Of a stretch of DNA of 64,000 nt, positions 1-8,690 are shown in pieces (position 1 is the first letter of the stretch; each line of letters begins with the position of its first letter). The DNA lies in NCBI RefSeq assembly GCF_012650175.1, contig NZ_JAAILI010000026.1:1-64000 (forward strand), read 5' to 3'. This stretch comes from Sphingomonas sp. S2M10. Its GTDB lineage: Bacteria; Pseudomonadota; Alphaproteobacteria; Sphingomonadales; Sphingomonadaceae. The notes below the pieces were generated by a model. The model saw nothing but the letters and a program-made list of their open reading frames with translations. It had not been told where the DNA came from and ran no database searches. The translations under genes and the position numbers were made by a program.

Positions 1-259
1 GCGGTGCAGCGGTCGGCGTGCGGCGGCTGGGCGCATGCGCCGGTGTCGGCGCCGTCGCGGGGGCGTCGGACGTGCTGGCGCGCGGGGGCGGTGCCGCGCC
101 GTCGGCACGATCCAGGGCAGGCGGCGCTTCGGTCGGGTCGCGCCACTCGATGTCGTCGGGAGCGAAGGTCGCCGGTTCGAAGCGGGCGTGCGGGCGATGC
201 GTGGCGACGGCGGCCTTGCCTTGCGCCGCTGCCAACAGGGTGGCGAGCAGCCCGCTCAC
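1..259 (-). CDS. hypothetical protein, C-terminus outside window
   Basis: An open frame runs on the minus strand from a GTG at 259 to the window edge (86 codons visible). The GTG overlaps the TGA of the preceding baseplate-chaperone gene as GTGA, the coupling typical of this cluster. The visible part begins with a short Ala/Leu-rich segment and continues into a Pro/Ala/Arg-rich low-complexity stretch. No family is recognised. Its place in line behind sheath, tube and chaperone suggests a component or accessory of the contractile injection system; this is inference from position only. Confidence 0.5.
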   Translation of the reverse strand, partial: MSGLLATLLAAAQGKAAVATHRPHARFEPATFAPDDIEWRDPTEAPPALDRADGAAPPPRASTSDAPATAPTPAHAPSRRTPTAAP

Positions 260-942
260 GACACGAGCTTCGCGAGGTAAAGCCGTCGCCGCGCGGGGCT
301 CAGCGCCAGGATCTCGCGCTCGGTCCAGCCATAGGCACGTGCGAGGCGATCGACCGTATCGATTGCGTGTGCGGCGACACCCTCGATCTCGCGCCACAGC
401 CAGGGCACGATGTCGAAGCGCGTGTCGAACACGGTTTCGCATCCGCTGCACGTCAGTGTGAAGCGGATGTCGAGCAGCGGGAAGGCGGCGGGGAGAAGTT
501 CTTCCACCGCCCTGGCCAGGTCGGGATCGTCGATTGCGACCGCGTCGCCGGCGATCTCCGCGAGTAGCCCCTCGGTTCGGGCTGCCAGCACGGCGCGAGC
601 GATCGCCGCGCTGCTAGGCGCGCGCAGCCGGATCTCTCGCGAGCCGACCTGCACCGCCACGCCCTCGGCGGGCGCAGCATCGGGCAGCATGGCGAGATCG
701 AACGCGGCCTCGTTGCCCTCGCCGCACTGCGGGCAGCGGGCGAAGAACCCGATATCCCGGCCGAACGTGGTCATGCGCGCGTCGAGGAGCAGCCGGTCCC
801 GCCGGTCGACGGCGAGCGCGGCGGCCTCGGCGGTGGACAGGCCGTCCAGCGTTGCGACGAGCAGCACCGCCTGATCGAGCGGGGCGAGGCGGCTTCCCTG
901 CTCGACCAGCGCGAGCGCGACCTGTTCGTCGAGGGAGCGCAT
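256..942 (-). CDS. T4 gp51-like baseplate hub assembly chaperone (phage-tail-like system)
   Basis: The 228-residue product resembles the T4_baseplate (gp51-type) family found in contractile tail and eCIS clusters, which is thought to help assemble the baseplate hub. Two CxxC pairs (CPQC near residue 69 and CSGC near residue 165) could hold a zinc ion. The C-terminal part (WLWREIEGVAAHAI... then a Trp-Thr-Glu-Arg-Glu helix) matches the usual end of this family, where the protein contacts its assembly partners. It starts 8 bases after the tube gene stop and overlaps the next gene by 4 bases. There is no signal peptide, so it is cytoplasmic. Family assignment is by recognised pattern and context. 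Confidence 0.72.
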   Translation of the reverse strand: MRSLDEQVALALVEQGSRLAPLDQAVLLVATLDGLSTAEAAALAVDRRDRLLLDARMTTFGRDIGFFARCPQCGEGNEAAFDLAMLPDAAPAEGVAVQVGSREIRLRAPSSAAIARAVLAARTEGLLAEIAGDAVAIDDPDLARAVEELLPAAFPLLDIRFTLTCSGCETVFDTRFDIVPWLWREIEGVAAHAIDTVDRLARAYGWTEREILALSPARRRLYLAKLVS

Positions 943-950
943 CGCCTGGC

Positions 951-1466
951 CTAGACGATCGCGGGTTCGGTCGGCTCGGCAACGTCGACGTCGCGTTCAA
1001 AGCCTTCATGCTGCAGGACCAGCGACTGGATGGCGACCGCATTGGCGTTCGCGTCCAGCTCCGGCAGCGCGCTGAACTCGGAAACCCAGGCGCGGTAGAT
1101 GCGGTAGACCAGTGCGACCTGCCCTGCCTCGTTGTGCAGTTCCAGCAGCAGGTCCTTGCGAAACCCGCGCAGCGCGATCTGCGCGCCTGCCGGGTTGTTG
1201 ATCTGCCAGACCAGCGACGCCCAGGCCTCGAAATCCGTGTCATGGGTCACGCCGCGTTCGAGCGTCAGCGGTTCGAACTTGGTGTTGCCGGGCGATTTGC
1301 GCATCGCGGTCGGATCGCCGCCGTTGCGATGCTCCACCACTTCGGTGGTGCGCTTGAGTGCGCTCACCTTGGAGACGCCCGCGACATATTTCCCGTCCCA
1401 TTTGAGGCGGAATCGGAAGCTCTTGTACGGATCAAAACGCTGCGCGTTGACGACGAAACCGGCCAT
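951..1466 (-). CDS. phage tail tube protein (gp19-like) of a contractile injection system
   Basis: A 171-residue protein of the T4 gp19-like tail tube family, whose rings stack to form the inner tube driven through the target envelope on sheath contraction. Diagnostic elements are the N-terminal DPYKSFRFRLKWDG, the GVSKVSALKRTTEVVEHRNGG loop region, the LERGVTHDTDFEAWA stretch and the RIYRAWVSEFSALPELDANAN segment near the end. The ATG at 1466 was chosen over upstream in-frame starts because it has an AGGGGG ribosome site about 6 bases before it and begins where family similarity begins. It lies 14 bases after the sheath gene. Length is typical for eCIS tube proteins. Confidence 0.9.
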   Translation of the reverse strand: MAGFVVNAQRFDPYKSFRFRLKWDGKYVAGVSKVSALKRTTEVVEHRNGGDPTAMRKSPGNTKFEPLTLERGVTHDTDFEAWASLVWQINNPAGAQIALRGFRKDLLLELHNEAGQVALVYRIYRAWVSEFSALPELDANANAVAIQSLVLQHEGFERDVDVAEPTEPAIV

Positions 1467-1480
1467 GGCAGGTCCCCCTG

Positions 1481-3703
1481 TTAGTTGGCGAGGCGGCCGG
1501 CGAGCTGCGTCAGCCGGACGACGACGAATTCCGCGGGCTTGAGCGGGGCGAAGCCGACCAGGATGTTGACGATGCCCGCATTCACGTCCTGCTGCGAGGT
1601 CGTCTCGCCGTCGCATTTGACGAGATAGGCCTCGCGCGGGGTGCGTCCCTGGAAGGCGCCCTGGACAAACAGCGACTGCAGAAAGGCCCCGACGTTCAAC
1701 CGCACCTGCGCCCACAGGCTTTCGTCATTGGGCTCGAACACCACCCAGCCGAGCGAGTCGCGCAGCGTCTGTTCGATCATCAACGCGGTGCGGCGCACCG
1801 GCACATATTTCCATTCGCTGGCGAGGATGTCCGAGCCCGCGAGCGTGCGGGCCCCCCATTGCACCAGCCCCGCGCCGGGCTTGACGCGCAGGCAGTTGAG
1901 GCCTGCCCGGTTGAGCCCCGCCTGTTGGCGGTCGGTCATTCCCACCGTCGGCACCGCGCCGCTGATCGATGCTTCGAGACCGGCCGGTGCCTTCCATACG
2001 CCGCGCTGCCCGTCGATCCGCGCCATCAGCCCTGCAATTGCGCCGCTCGCCTGCATCTGCCGCCGCCCGCCCAGCGGATCGGCCTTGTCGAGCCGCGGGA
2101 AGCAAAGCGCGGCGCTGCGCGCGAGGTCCGATCCCAGCCGGCCGGTAATGTCCCAGTTAGCGATGAGATCGACCCGGTCATTGGCAGCCGGATGGTCGAC
2201 GAGCAGGAAGGCAAGGGCAGTCCGGCAATAATTGCCGGCGGCGCTGTAGGTGTCGAAGCCGCCATCGGCCATCAGCGGCGCCTCGGGGATCGCCATCAGG
2301 TTGAACAATTCGGGGGCGATCTGGTCGTAGCTGCCGATGCCTTGCGCCGCATCGAATACGCCGCCGAACACCGCCGCGGCGTTGGTTGCCCAGGCCGGCT
2401 CGCCAGGCAGCGTGCCGTCGCTGCCGCCGCCGAGCGCGGTAAGGTCGGCGAGTGTCAGGCGATCCACCGCCGCGCCGTCCCGCGAAGCGCGTGGCGGCGC
2501 CCCGCTGATGTTGGACAGGCGGATCAGCCGCGACACGGGATTGACCACGGCTTCGGCGAATTGCGCGTCGCCCGGGATGATGCTCAGCCCGCGATAGGTC
2601 TCGCTGGCAACGATGTCGGTCCCGCGATATTCGTTGACGACCAGGTCGAAACCGCCGGGTACCGTGGATATCCCCACCCGCAGCACGTTGCCCCAAGTGC
2701 CCGGATTGGCGGCGGAGACGGTCATCGCATTGCCGTTGCCCTGCGCGCGCCCGATCGTCGCGGCGGCCGCCGCCGGCTGGCCTGCGGCCGAGGCCGCCAC
2801 ATTGCCGTTCGCGGCGAGCGTGGCGGGGGCGGTGCCGCTATTGTCCGTCGGCACGCGCAATGCGTTGCGGCTGAGCACCACCGCGGCAATCCGCCGGCCA
2901 TTGCCGTCCACCACCGTCGCCACCCGATCGGCGACATAATTGCCGCCGGGCTGGATGGTGAGACCGGCGATGCTCACCGGCCCGCCCTGGAAGCCGCTGA
3001 AGGTCAAATCGAAATTGGCGCCGTTGGCGGTGGCCGCGACGCGCGTGCCCGCCGTCCACCCATCCAGCCCCTGCAAGGTCAGCGCGGGCTGGGGCACCGA
3101 GGCGATAGTGCGCGTGGCACGGACACCTGCGGCACCGCCTGCCAATGCCGCCGCCGCCGTGGCTGCCGGCGGGAAATTGGTGTTGCGCACCTGGACGAGC
3201 GGGGATCCTCCGGCCGCCTCGGCCGCGTTCACGATGCGCTCGACGAAGCGGGGCGAGGCGGGGTCTGCGCTGAGATTGGCATATACCGTGGCGGAATCGC
3301 CGCCATTGACGATGCTCAGGTTGAAGCTGCCATCGGCGTTCAGGGCAATGGCCGCCGTTATCGTGTTGCCGCCCGCGCCCGGCGCGCGGGCTTCGATCAC
3401 CATGGCCTGTTCCACGCTGGTGAGCAGGGCGGTAGGGCGTTCGAAAGCAACGCGGCTAATCCAGGCATAGCCGCCGCCCTGCTGGAAGAAATCCTGCAGC
3501 GTGTAGAGCGCCACGAAGCGGCGGTCGAGGTCGCCGAAGGTGCGCACCACGTCGTTCCAGCTGGTGACCTTGACCGGCCTGCCCACCGGACCGCGTGGAA
3601 AATGGCCGAGAACGGCGAAGGTCGAGGTCGACGCTGCGATGATTGTCCGAATGCCCGAAGGAACTTCCTGAACGTAGACGCCCGGATAGCCATCCAAATA
3701 CAT
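1481..3703 (-). CDS. phage tail sheath protein of a contractile injection system
   Basis: A 740-residue tail sheath subunit. The N-terminus (YPGVYVQEVPSGIRTI, then TFAVLGHFPRGPVGRPVKV) and the C-terminal domain (FEPNDESLWAQVR, GAFLQSLFVQGAF, ending with a KPAEFVVVRLTQLAG strand) are both characteristic. Sheath subunits polymerise round the tube and contract to fire it. Typical sheath proteins have about 350 to 500 residues; here residues of roughly 90 to 400 form a Gly/Ala/Asn-rich beta-type insertion likely to sit on the outside of the particle. The ATG at 3703 has GGGGAGG upstream and matches the family start. It is the first gene of the visible cluster, preceded by about 540 bases of non-coding DNA. 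Confidence 0.93.
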   Translation of the reverse strand: MYLDGYPGVYVQEVPSGIRTIIAASTSTFAVLGHFPRGPVGRPVKVTSWNDVVRTFGDLDRRFVALYTLQDFFQQGGGYAWISRVAFERPTALLTSVEQAMVIEARAPGAGGNTITAAIALNADGSFNLSIVNGGDSATVYANLSADPASPRFVERIVNAAEAAGGSPLVQVRNTNFPPAATAAAALAGGAAGVRATRTIASVPQPALTLQGLDGWTAGTRVAATANGANFDLTFSGFQGGPVSIAGLTIQPGGNYVADRVATVVDGNGRRIAAVVLSRNALRVPTDNSGTAPATLAANGNVAASAAGQPAAAAATIGRAQGNGNAMTVSAANPGTWGNVLRVGISTVPGGFDLVVNEYRGTDIVASETYRGLSIIPGDAQFAEAVVNPVSRLIRLSNISGAPPRASRDGAAVDRLTLADLTALGGGSDGTLPGEPAWATNAAAVFGGVFDAAQGIGSYDQIAPELFNLMAIPEAPLMADGGFDTYSAAGNYCRTALAFLLVDHPAANDRVDLIANWDITGRLGSDLARSAALCFPRLDKADPLGGRRQMQASGAIAGLMARIDGQRGVWKAPAGLEASISGAVPTVGMTDRQQAGLNRAGLNCLRVKPGAGLVQWGARTLAGSDILASEWKYVPVRRTALMIEQTLRDSLGWVVFEPNDESLWAQVRLNVGAFLQSLFVQGAFQGRTPREAYLVKCDGETTSQQDVNAGIVNILVGFAPLKPAEFVVVRLTQLAGRLAN

Positions 3704-3838
3704 CGCCAATCCTCCCCAAGAGTTATGGGCTGGGCGCGAGTCGGAAGCCCCTGCGTCGCCCCGATCGTGGCAGACGTGGGATAACCCTGCCCATGTCAGT
3801 ACGGCATGTGCCTGCAGAATATATTTGTTTGGCGGCCC

Positions 3839-3875
3839 TGTTCGGATTGGAGAACAGTGCATTTGCCTACACTGT
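3839..3875. promoter_or_regulatory. two overlapping palindromes upstream of sheath gene
   Basis: TGTTC and GAACA arms separated by 8 bases (3839-3856) overlap a second inverted repeat, ACAGTG-N10-CACTGT (3854-3875). They lie about 140 to 170 bases upstream of the sheath start in a locally AT-richer stretch. This looks like an operator region for the injection-system operon. The protein that would bind is unknown, and the first repeat is not the GTTC-N7-GTTC direct repeat of alphaproteobacterial LexA. Confidence 0.4.
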
Positions 3876-4053
3876 CCGTCAAGCGAACCTTAGCGTCGGT
3901 AACTTGCAGGGGATAGGACGGAATCGACATGGCATTTGCTTGGTCGATCACATCTTAGGCCACGTTGAGATCAGAACGACGATAAGAACAATTTTATTTC
4001 ACTTCAGATTTGTGCGGCCCGTTGCTCACATGTGCGTTGGCCAGCCGCCGTGG

Positions 4054-4100
4054 CATTTCGAGAGCTGCCGAGGACAAGTCCGCCATTTCGAGTGCTGCCG
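4054..4100. repeat. short direct repeat, 30-base period
   Basis: CATTTCGAGAGCTGCCG at 4054-4070 recurs with one mismatch at 4084-4100. Only two copies are present. It could be a protein-binding pair or a decayed duplication; nothing else supports a function. Confidence 0.45.
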
Positions 4101-4243
4101 GATCCGGGATTTCGCTGGGACCTCGATACCAGAACCCGCGACTCGCGCGCGAACCATCCCGGCCGTCAGCAGCCAAGCTGGTCGCGCAGCGAACTGCGGT
4201 GCAGGTCAGCGCACGCAGCCAATCGCGGCGTGCGCCATTCCGC

Positions 4244-7150
4244 TCACATCTTGAAGCGCGCACCAATCAGGAAGGTGCGGCCGAAGTGATTATACTCATA
4301 GTTCCGGTTGGCATCCAGGTCCGTGTACCGATCGCGATAATCGTCGGTTAGGTTGGTGCCTTCGATCGAGACTTCGATGTTCGGGGTAATCTTGTACCGG
4401 ATCGACGCATCGACGTTGAGCGAGGCGTTATAGCCTTCGAAGATGTTGCCGGTGCCGGAGCCGCCATCGATGTACGGTCCGCGATAGCTGATCGAACCGC
4501 GTGCGCTGAAGCGGCTGTCCTCGTAATAGAGCGTGCCGTTATAGGCGCGCTTGGACAGACCGTAGAGCGTTTCCGTTCGGGTCACCGGGACGAGGGCCCC
4601 GCCCGGCGCGATCGCCGGCCCGCTTTGCGTATAGGCGGCATCCGAATCGATGAAGGTCGCGTTCGCGATCATGCCGAAATTCTTGAGGAAGCCGGGCAGG
4701 AAGCGAAAGGCGGTCTGGAAGGACACTTCCATGCCCTTCAGCGAGGCACCCGTGCCATTGGTGATCGTGCTGATCTGCCAGATCTGGCCTTCGGGATTGG
4801 ATGCGGCCGGAGAACTCGGCGGGATGATCGAGGTCGGCAGCCCGGTCGAGGCATAGGTGCCCGACGTGGTCACCGACACCGGGAAGCTCTGGACGCTCTT
4901 CTTGAACACCGCGACGGAGAAGATCGATTGCGGTGCGAAATACCATTCGGCCGCCAGGTCATAGGAGGTGGCGCGGAACGGCTCGAGCTGCGGATTGCCG
5001 AAGCTGATCCGGTAGTTGAAGCCGTCGACCGAGCCGCCCGGGGTCAGGTTGCCCAGCGTCGGGCGCGTCATCACCTTGGAGATGGCACCGCGCAGGATCA
5101 CCTTCTCGGCCGGGAACAGCGCGACGTTCAGCGCCGGCAGCCAATCGTCATAGCTGCGATCCACGGTCACCGGCACGCCGTTGTTGAGTCCGGTGGAGGT
5201 CTGCCCGGTCTGCACATAGCGCATGCCCGCATTGGCGGCGTAGCGCAGGCCGAATAGATCGCCCTTCACGTCGAATTCGAGATAGCCACCCTTCACCGTC
5301 TCGATGACGCTGCGGATGTTGCCGACATCCGGCGCCAACGCGCGATTGTAAAGGCCGGTATATTTCGCCGAGGCATCGATATTGGGGATGAGAAAGGTGC
5401 TGGTCGTACCCGCCGGCTGGCCTGCGTTACCGAGGTTGAACGTCTCGCCCAGCCCGGCAGCCGGGAAGCCGTACACCGCGCCCGGTGCGAAAACCTGGCT
5501 AGACGCCGAGCAGGTCACCGTGCCCAGCACCGCGTCCGGCGCCGCGCTGGTCCTGGTCGGGCATACCACCGCGTCGCGGGTATAGGCCACCGAATCGAAG
5601 GAAAAGCGGCGATAAACGCCGCCGGCCTTGAGTTGGAAGCCGTCGGTCACGTCCCATTCGGTGCGCAGCTGCGCGGTGCGAAACTTGTTGATCACGCTCG
5701 ACGGCCGGTCGCGAATTTCGGCCAGCTGGAAGTTCGCCGGATCCGTGACGCTGGTGCCAAAGGTCAGCTTCGGCCGCCACATGTCGCTATAGTCATAGCT
5801 GTAATTCTGCGACGTGCGGTTGTCGAAGACGAACGTCGTCTCAAGCGGAATGTCCGCGGTCGACTTGGAGATGCCGCCGAGCAGGGTGAAGCGCAGCGTG
5901 TCGGTCAGATCCTGGTCCCAGCTGCCGCCGATCTGGTAGAATTCGGTCTCGGACTGGCGCAGATAATGCTCGGTGCGAACCCACGCGTCGTTCAGCGTGG
6001 CGGAGACCATGTTCCCCTTGTTGTCATAGCTCGGGTTGAGCAGATCGATTGAGCGTTCGTTGGAGCGCAGCAGCACCTCGCCCCATTTCTCCTCGCGATT
6101 TTCCTTGAAGCGCGAATAGAGGCCGTCGATCGAAATCTTTGTCGCGTCGGTCGGCGCGAACTGGACGCTGCCGGTCACGCCCAGACGCTGGCGATCGTGG
6201 AGTACCTCGCCGTAGCGCGGAATGCGCGGGTGGAAGGCGAGAGCGGCCCGGTCGCACGCGGCGCTGGAGCGGTAAGTGCCGCCGCTGTTCCGCACCGGCG
6301 TCGTGCCGGTGGCGCTGTTGTAGAAGCAGGGTGTGCCGTTTACCGAATCGAATCGTGCTTGGGCCCAGCGGACGGTGTTGTTGCCTAGTTCGAGATTGTC
6401 CGTCTTGCTGTACGCGGCGGAGACCGAGGCGCCGAAGGTGCCCGCCGCATTCTTCCAGGAGAGCAGCCCGGCAAGGCGCGGCCGGAGCTTCTTGGAAAGA
6501 TCGTTATAGTTCGCCTGCGCGGAACCGACCGCGGTGAATCCGTCCTTGCCCGCCAGCGGGTTGCCGGTGTTCAGATCGACCACCGCGCCGAGCGAGCCTT
6601 CGTCGAGCGACGCCTCCGCCGTCTTGTGGACGACGATCGAGGTGAACAGCTCCGACGCGAAGACGTTGAAATCGAACGCGCGGTCGCGATTGGCGCTGGC
6701 GCCGTCGGTCGACGTGGCGACCGTCTCCATGCCGTTCACCCGCACGCGGGTGAACTGCGCCCCGAGACCGCGCACGGTGATCGCGCGGCCTTCGCCGGCA
6801 TCGCGCTGGATCGAGATGCCCGGGATCCGCTGCAGCGATTCGGCGAGGTTCTGATCCGGGAACTTGGCAATATCCTCGGCGACGATCGCATCCACCGCCG
6901 CCACCGACTCGCGCTTGACGTTGAGCGCGGCATCCAGCGACCGACGGAAACCGGTTACGATGATTTCGCTGTCGGTGGCGTCCGTCTGCGCCGGATCGGC
7001 GATCGGCGCCGCCTCCGCCGGGGCCTCCGCCGGCACCGCCTGTGCCCATGCCGCGGCGGGCGTCGCCAGCGCAAAAATCAACGCGCTCGCGGAAATACCC
7101 CGCAGCTGCCGTGTACGTGCCCGATCGCGCACCCCGAAACCCTCAGCCAT
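4244..7150 (-). CDS. TonB-dependent receptor, Xanthomonas/Caulobacter type
   Basis: A 968-residue outer-membrane receptor. A signal peptide ends at AAAWAQ, followed by a short acidic linker and a TonB-box-like EIIVTGFRRSL. The plug domain shows AEDIAKFPDQNLAESLQRIPG and ITVRGLGAQFTRVRVNGME, signatures of the large receptor family of Xanthomonas and Caulobacter that often imports plant oligosaccharides or complex nutrients by TonB-ExbBD energy. The barrel ends with the C-terminal aromatic FLIGARFKM. The ATG at 7150 was chosen because GGGAGAGAA precedes it directly and a good signal peptide follows; a start 75 bases upstream would add a charged leader. It appears monocistronic. The ligand cannot be deduced. 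Confidence 0.92.
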   Translation of the reverse strand: MAEGFGVRDRARTRQLRGISASALIFALATPAAAWAQAVPAEAPAEAAPIADPAQTDATDSEIIVTGFRRSLDAALNVKRESVAAVDAIVAEDIAKFPDQNLAESLQRIPGISIQRDAGEGRAITVRGLGAQFTRVRVNGMETVATSTDGASANRDRAFDFNVFASELFTSIVVHKTAEASLDEGSLGAVVDLNTGNPLAGKDGFTAVGSAQANYNDLSKKLRPRLAGLLSWKNAAGTFGASVSAAYSKTDNLELGNNTVRWAQARFDSVNGTPCFYNSATGTTPVRNSGGTYRSSAACDRAALAFHPRIPRYGEVLHDRQRLGVTGSVQFAPTDATKISIDGLYSRFKENREEKWGEVLLRSNERSIDLLNPSYDNKGNMVSATLNDAWVRTEHYLRQSETEFYQIGGSWDQDLTDTLRFTLLGGISKSTADIPLETTFVFDNRTSQNYSYDYSDMWRPKLTFGTSVTDPANFQLAEIRDRPSSVINKFRTAQLRTEWDVTDGFQLKAGGVYRRFSFDSVAYTRDAVVCPTRTSAAPDAVLGTVTCSASSQVFAPGAVYGFPAAGLGETFNLGNAGQPAGTTSTFLIPNIDASAKYTGLYNRALAPDVGNIRSVIETVKGGYLEFDVKGDLFGLRYAANAGMRYVQTGQTSTGLNNGVPVTVDRSYDDWLPALNVALFPAEKVILRGAISKVMTRPTLGNLTPGGSVDGFNYRISFGNPQLEPFRATSYDLAAEWYFAPQSIFSVAVFKKSVQSFPVSVTTSGTYASTGLPTSIIPPSSPAASNPEGQIWQISTITNGTGASLKGMEVSFQTAFRFLPGFLKNFGMIANATFIDSDAAYTQSGPAIAPGGALVPVTRTETLYGLSKRAYNGTLYYEDSRFSARGSISYRGPYIDGGSGTGNIFEGYNASLNVDASIRYKITPNIEVSIEGTNLTDDYRDRYTDLDANRNYEYNHFGRTFLIGARFKM

Positions 7151-7319
7151 TTCTCTCTCCCATCGCCCCGCAGGGCCTGCTTGTTCTGATGCCGAGCGGC
7201 GCGCCTGCGGCGTGTCATGCGGCATGGAATTTTCGGGGGAGGGCCTTTTCGCCCGACGAGTCGCGCGTCTCGACCACCCCTCCTGCGGAGGCGGATCTTT
7301 GCCCGCTGCTCCGATCGCT

Positions 7320-7349
7320 ATTCTTGCGCGCTGAGGTAACCGGTGTCAA
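7320..7349 (-). promoter_or_regulatory. candidate sigma-70 promoter for the TonB receptor
   Basis: On the minus strand TTGACA (7344-7349) is followed after 18 bases by AAGAAT (7320-7325), leaving a leader of about 160 bases before the receptor start. The -35 box is embedded in GGTTGACACCGGTTACC, which has LacI-operator-like half sites. This is inferred from consensus only. Confidence 0.35.
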
Positions 7350-7415
7350 CCGGCCATGGATGCGCGGACAGCATCGGCATTGCTGCCGACCGCCGCGCCC
7401 GCCGGGCGGCGCGCA

Positions 7416-8690
7416 TCAGCGTCCGCGTGCGCTCCGGAGATCGATTCCGAGCCGCTTGACCCGATAATAGAAGGTCTTGCGGGGCAGCCCCAAGGCGGTG
7501 ATGGCGGCCTGGATCTCGCCCCCTGCGGCGGCGATCGCATCAAGGATTGCCGTGCGTTCAAAGGCTTCGAGCCGTTCGGTAAGCGAGCGGCACTCCACGG
7601 CCGCGGCGGCGGCAGCGGCCGGAGGCGGCTCCAGACCCAGGACGAAGCGCTCGGCGGCGCGTTCCAGCTCACGCACATTGCCGGGCCAGTCGCGCATGGC
7701 GGCGGCATGCGCCGCCTCCGACAGCGGCGGGGCGGGGCGACGGTGGCGCCGGGCAGCCTGGAGCGCGAGATGCGCGAACAGCAGGGGCACGTCCTCGCGC
7801 CGCTCTGCCAGCGGCGGCAGGCGCAGCGGCACGCCGGCCAACCGATGGTAGAGGCCGGGCGGCAGCGCCGCGGCACCGCCCTCGCCGATCGCCGCGATGA
7901 TCCGTATGTCGACGGGATCGGGATCGCGCTGCTCTGTGGCGACGGTGCGCGTCTCGGCGAACTGGGCGAGGCGGTGGTGCAGCTCGGGCGGGGCCAGATC
8001 GAGATGGTCGAGGAACAGCGTGCCGCGATCGGCACGGGCGACAAGGCCGTCCCGGGCGAACAGCTCGCGGGCGCCGATACCCGGCGGCAGCGCCGCGCAA
8101 TCCACCGCCTGGAAGCGATGGCGCGCACGGCGACCCGTGCGATGGACGAGCCTTGCATAGACTTCCTTGCCGGTGCCGGTCGCACCTTCAAGGACTAGAT
8201 CGAGCGCGGCATCGGCCAGTACCGGCACCATTTCGCGCAGCCGCCGAATGGCGGGCGCTTCGCCGAGCAGCGCGGCGTCCCCGTCGCTCGTCGCTTCGCG
8301 CAGCCGGCGGTTCTCCAGGGCGAGCGTGCGGGCGGTCCCGGCGCGCTGCAGCGCGGCGGCCAGCGCATCGCCGGGGAAGGGCTTGGTGAGGAAGTCCCAT
8401 GCGCCGGCCTTGATCGCGTCCACCGCCATCGCGACGTCGCCATGGCCCGTCATCAGGATCACCGGCAGCTCCGGATCGACGGAGCGCAGGCGGTGGAAGA
8501 GGTCCACGCCCGACATGCCCGGCATCCGCACGTCGGTAACGACCACGCCGGCGAAATCGCGGTCGATGCCCGCCAGCGCCGTCGGCGCGTCGACGAACAT
8601 TCGCACGTCATGACCCGCCAGCGTCAGCAGCTGGGTGAGCGCCGCGCGAAGATCGGCATCGTCATCGACCAAGGCGACCGGCACGGTCAT
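7416..8690 (-). CDS. DctD-like response regulator with degenerate AAA+ domain
   Basis: A 424-residue NtrC-family regulator: receiver domain at residues 1-120 (acidic pocket D9-D11, phospho-acceptor D53 in VVTDVRMPG, K103), AAA+ domain (Walker A GATGTGK at 169-175, Walker B LFLDHL at 225-230), and a Fis-type helix-turn-helix at the C-terminus. Its partner is the DctB-like kinase, whose stop overlaps this ATG. Two features of sigma-54 activators are missing. The GAFTGA loop is replaced by a short ARDGLVARAD stretch at 212-221, and the Walker B glutamate is histidine (H229). It therefore probably cannot remodel sigma-54 polymerase and may work as a DNA-binding regulator with sigma-70. The target is presumably dctA across the divergent region. 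Confidence 0.85.
   Translation of the reverse strand: MTVPVALVDDDADLRAALTQLLTLAGHDVRMFVDAPTALAGIDRDFAGVVVTDVRMPGMSGVDLFHRLRSVDPELPVILMTGHGDVAMAVDAIKAGAWDFLTKPFPGDALAAALQRAGTARTLALENRRLREATSDGDAALLGEAPAIRRLREMVPVLADAALDLVLEGATGTGKEVYARLVHRTGRRARHRFQAVDCAALPPGIGARELFARDGLVARADRGTLFLDHLDLAPPELHHRLAQFAETRTVATEQRDPDPVDIRIIAAIGEGGAAALPPGLYHRLAGVPLRLPPLAERREDVPLLFAHLALQAARRHRRPAPPLSEAAHAAAMRDWPGNVRELERAAERFVLGLEPPPAAAAAAAVECRSLTERLEAFERTAILDAIAAAGGEIQAAITALGLPRKTFYYRVKRLGIDLRSARGR

Larger units (their letters stand above)
3704..4243. other. non-coding interval between sheath gene and TonB receptor
   Basis: No convincing gene is present in 540 bases. The half next to the sheath gene contains a less GC-rich stretch (about 3825-4010) that should hold the promoter of the injection-system genes, including overlapping palindromes at 3839-3875. 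A 17-base near-identical direct repeat with a 30-base period lies at 4054-4070 and 4084-4100. The remainder is the 3' flank of the TonB receptor gene; I see no clear terminator hairpin there. Confidence 0.6.

Noticed and set aside
1859..3784. Open frame of 641 codons on the plus strand
   Set aside because: Antisense to the sheath gene; composition is that of a shadow frame.
3839..3856. LexA box before the sheath gene
   Set aside because: TGTTC-N8-GAACA is inverted with the wrong spacing; alphaproteobacterial LexA uses a direct GTTC-N7-GTTC.
3994..4266. 90-codon frame on the minus strand in the sheath/TonB receptor gap
   Set aside because: No ribosome site or family similarity; its internal repetition comes from the 17-base direct repeat.
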